Virus record (IMG/VR): IMGVR_UViG_3300030090_005215
Span: 947 to 38,518 of that record
Strand: one strand, 5' to 3'
Origin: a virus
DNA: 37,572 bases
The notes under the pieces are model-generated. The model worked only from the letters and a program-made list of their open reading frames with translations, was not told the DNA's origin and made no database searches. This document shows positions 36,100 to 37,572 of the stretch, in pieces (position 1 is the first letter of the stretch; the number at the start of each line of letters is the position of its first letter). A program made the position numbers and the translations under genes.

Positions 36100-36361
36100 C
36101 CTTTGGCCAATTAATAGTCCCGTCTTTAATATTAACATCATAAGAACCATATTCTTTATTTAATGTATCTTGAAAATCTATAATTTTTTTCTGTGATAAA
36201 CCTAGCTCATGTAACAAGTTATGTTTTTGTCCTTCTAGTTTACCTACATTAAACTGTAAATTATTTATTGTATTTACTATTTCTTGCATTTCTTTTAAAT
36301 GCTCGTCAGATATTTTATCTACCTTTGGTTTTAAGTCAACCAACTTTTCTTTTTTTCCCAT
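36089..36361 (-). CDS. Coiled-coil small protein of unknown function (90 aa)
   Basis: A 90-aa protein. The N-terminal two thirds is one amphipathic helix with heptad-like spacing ('DEHLKEMQEIVNTINNLQFN', 'VGKLEGQKHNLLHELGLSQK'). The last ~20 residues form a short beta hairpin ('YGSYDVNIKDGTINWP'). The combination of 'NxLQxxvGklEgqKH.LL.eL' and 'YGsxdVNIxdGxI' is typical of a small protein family seen in many marine and Bacteroidota phages near the structural operon. Its role is not known to me; a helical hairpin chaperone or assembly factor is conceivable. It lies 21 nt after the 116-aa gene. Confidence 0.65.
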   Translation of the reverse strand: MGKKEKLVDLKPKVDKISDEHLKEMQEIVNTINNLQFNVGKLEGQKHNLLHELGLSQKKIIDFQDTLNKEYGSYDVNIKDGTINWPKDEK

Positions 36362-36382
36362 TATATTTAATTTAATTTAATT

Positions 36383-36733
36383 TTATTTACAACCTTGTGT
36401 TGCCGAAACTCTGCCATTTGTCACTGTTATAGCCATATTAGTAGAACCACCTGCCTGCATTTTGTAAGTACCATTAGGTAACCAAAATTGCTCATGAGCT
36501 CTTTTTATACTAAAAACAAAGTCGCCATTAACCGGTAGCGTGCCGGTACCATCATGATAATACGTATTAGACATATCTGCTAGTGCACAAGCATCAGCCG
36601 CGCCAGGGGCGCTAGGAGATCCATTTACAGCATTATAGTCTTTTGCATTAAAAATCTCTTTTGTTCTTCTTACTATTACAGGTTTGTTCTTACCCCTAGA
36701 TTGAGCAGATGAGTTAGCGTTTCCTAAAGCCAT
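36383..36733 (-). CDS. Small virion or appendage protein with flavobacterial-type motif (116 aa)
   Basis: This begins with an unstructured, basic start (MALGNANSSAQSRGKNKPVI). The middle has 'AADACALADMSNTYYHDGTG' running into 'TLPVNGDFVFS', and the end 'LPNGTYKMQAGGSTNMAITV' closes with 'NGRVSATQGCK'. The YYHDGTGTLPxxGDxVf... motif followed by NGxYkm...itVtnGrVs..xC is very similar to one I know from flavobacterial secreted or phage proteins, where it forms a small beta domain. It is a clue that the host may be a Bacteroidota. The two cysteines could pair. Its start overlaps the stop of the 121-aa gene (TAATG), so both are probably made together. No signal peptide is present. Confidence 0.7.
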   Translation of the reverse strand: MALGNANSSAQSRGKNKPVIVRRTKEIFNAKDYNAVNGSPSAPGAADACALADMSNTYYHDGTGTLPVNGDFVFSIKRAHEQFWLPNGTYKMQAGGSTNMAITVTNGRVSATQGCK

Positions 36734-37098
36734 TAGTAACCAAAATAAGCTATTATACCTCCATTTCCTTGCGCTGCATTTAAACTAACCGCGGTCCATC
36801 TACCATATATTGTCATTCCAGCTGGAAAAGATGTATTACCATCTATAGCTTCGCTGTTACCACCTTCGTTAGCTGTTGTTCCGATACCAAAATAAACATC
36901 GTTACTTTCTGTACCACTATACACAACTGAATTACTAGTATCGCAAGTTAGTATGTCAAAAACTGTAGCATCTATCATAGTGATAGCCACTATAACCATT
37001 CCGTCTGGTGGAGTAAGTGTTTCACCATTATCGTTGTGCATGTGCGCACTACCTAGCTGTCCAAAGTTATAAGCCGTTGCTGTTGAATTAATTCCCAT
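36733..37098 (-). CDS. Small beta-rich protein (121 aa), possible virion component
   Basis: A 121-aa protein without a signal peptide or membrane segment. It has 'NFGQLGSAHMHNDNGETLTP', 'DGMVIVAITMIDATVFDILT', 'CDTSNSVVYSGTESNDVYFG' and 'GMTIYGRWTAVSLNAAQGNG'. Alternating hydrophobic strands and Gly/Asn/Thr loops suggest a beta-sandwich of the decoration-protein type, and 'TIYGRWTAVSL..aqGngGIIaYfGy' is a pattern I have met in marine phage structural genes. It follows the holin-like gene by 2 nt and is coupled to the 116-aa gene. Start context TAATTATGG matches that of several virion genes in the window. The function is unknown. Confidence 0.7.
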   Translation of the reverse strand: MGINSTATAYNFGQLGSAHMHNDNGETLTPPDGMVIVAITMIDATVFDILTCDTSNSVVYSGTESNDVYFGIGTTANEGGNSEAIDGNTSFPAGMTIYGRWTAVSLNAAQGNGGIIAYFGY

Positions 37099-37100
37099 AA

Positions 37101-37529
37101 TTATTTATTGTTATTTTGTTGTTGTTCATTTTTCTTAGACGATCCGCCGAAAAAGAAATCGACAACCGTATTTACTTTAGCGCTCATAGCGCCAAATATT
37201 GTTGATATAAAGCTTATTTCGAATTCCCCCATTTCAATATCACCCATCACAAAGTATCTAAACATCATAAAGCTTAATCCAAAGTATGCTGCTGTGAAGA
37301 GCGTTGCCAATATTTTTTGAATAAGAGCATCGTCTTTATACATATCTCTAGCGCTCTTTCTGTCTTCAACTTCTTTCGCGAAAGCTTCTTTTTCGGCTTC
37401 AAGTAAAACCCTTTTAATTGCGAGTTTTGCCTCATCACGCTCTTTGTCTGTTGTAATAACTTTGTCAAGTATTCCTTCTGCATTATCTACTATTTTGCCG
37501 AATAAGCCACCTACTAAATTTTTCATCAT
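37101..37529 (-). CDS. Holin-like membrane protein (142 aa)
   Basis: An N-terminal region with a hydrophobic stretch (MMKNLVGGLFGKIVDNAEGI) precedes a charged helical segment ('EAEKEAFAKEVEDRKSARDM'). A strongly hydrophobic span follows ('ILATLFTAAYFGLSFMMFRY', ~71-90), then a C-terminal region ending 'SAKVNTVVDFFFGGSSKKNE'. The 'K.V..FyFGsS' ending after membrane helices and the charged leader are the features I associate with the 3-TM GTA/phage holin family (PF11351). Its job would be to permeabilise the inner membrane for lysis. Two ATGs are adjacent (37527-37529 and 37524-37526); I use the first, which overlaps the upstream stop by 4 nt. Lysis genes in the late cluster, ahead of terminase, occur in other podoviruses. 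Confidence 0.7.
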   Translation of the reverse strand: MMKNLVGGLFGKIVDNAEGILDKVITTDKERDEAKLAIKRVLLEAEKEAFAKEVEDRKSARDMYKDDALIQKILATLFTAAYFGLSFMMFRYFVMGDIEMGEFEISFISTIFGAMSAKVNTVVDFFFGGSSKKNEQQQNNNK

Positions 37530-37572
37530 CTTTCATTATCTTTTATCATATCATCGATAGACTTATTCATGA
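37526..37572 (-). CDS. 3' end of an upstream gene
   Basis: The reading frame at the right edge, MNKSIDDMIKDNER then TGA at 37526-37528, overlaps the holin-like start as ATGA. An ATG is present at 37568-37570, but the frame is open to the edge of the window, so the true start probably lies outside. Only about 15 codons are visible and no function can be given. The 4-nt overlap shows that the holin-like gene is not the first of this operon. Confidence 0.45.
   Translation of the reverse strand, partial: MNKSIDDMIKDNER

Noticed and set aside
36100-36150. Upstream start for the 74-aa gene
   Set aside because: It would add a hydrophobic leader that is only the coiled-coil gene read in another frame and would create a 62-nt overlap; the internal ATG gives an 11-nt overlap and a conserved-looking start.
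1-37572. tRNA genes, CRISPR arrays, attachment sites, IS elements
   Set aside because: I looked for cloverleaf-like GC islands, regularly spaced repeats, terminal inverted repeats and integrase or transposase motifs and saw none.

Overview
This window looks like the structural (late) module of a tailed bacteriophage. It is strongly AT-rich and almost completely coding. Every gene I can support lies on the minus strand, so transcription runs from high to low coordinates. There are no rRNA or tRNA genes, CRISPR arrays, IS elements or replication genes, and no gene-free stretch longer than 117 nt. Both ends are cut inside genes, so this is a fragment of a larger genome.

Layout in transcription order. 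The region 37572-34828 holds the end of an unseen gene, a holin-like membrane protein, two small secreted- or virion-type proteins, four small unknown genes (one possibly with a GroES-like barrel), and a small gene in the terminase-small-subunit position. The region 34828-27446 is the head module: large terminase, portal, acidic scaffold-like protein and major capsid protein. A strong intrinsic-terminator hairpin follows the capsid gene, and a second follows the next gene (277 aa). The region 26424-17859 encodes two neck/tail-adaptor candidates and a very large (2309 aa) nozzle or 'stabilization' protein. The region 17839-15568 encodes two beta-rich virion proteins. The region 15523-2291 encodes three candidate ejection proteins (271, 321 and 3803 aa) in the same order as T7 gp14-gp15-gp16. 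The region 2254-1 encodes two tiny Cys-containing proteins (one only 25 aa), a tail-fibre-like protein, a small beta protein and a truncated DUF5675-type protein.

The order terminase-portal-scaffold-capsid-terminator-adaptors-nozzle-ejection proteins-fibre is podovirus-like (T7 logic). The large portal, terminase, capsid and nozzle proteins look to me most like those of crAss-like phages and of uncultured marine phages of Bacteroidota. Host clues from sequence are the general lack of Shine-Dalgarno sequences, a recurring AATTATG start context, a BACON/Ig-like segment, and a flavobacterial-type 'YYHDGTGTLPVNGD' motif. The host assignment is an inference.

The most unusual object is the 3803-aa protein. 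It combines an EF-hand-like loop, membrane-active segments, an HEITH metallopeptidase motif, a possible sigma-like helix region, a P-loop kinase inserted inside a HAD phosphatase, and two C-terminal CCCH zinc-binding repeats. If it is ejected with the DNA, as its position suggests, it would bring a protease and a kinase/phosphatase into the cell before any phage gene is expressed.
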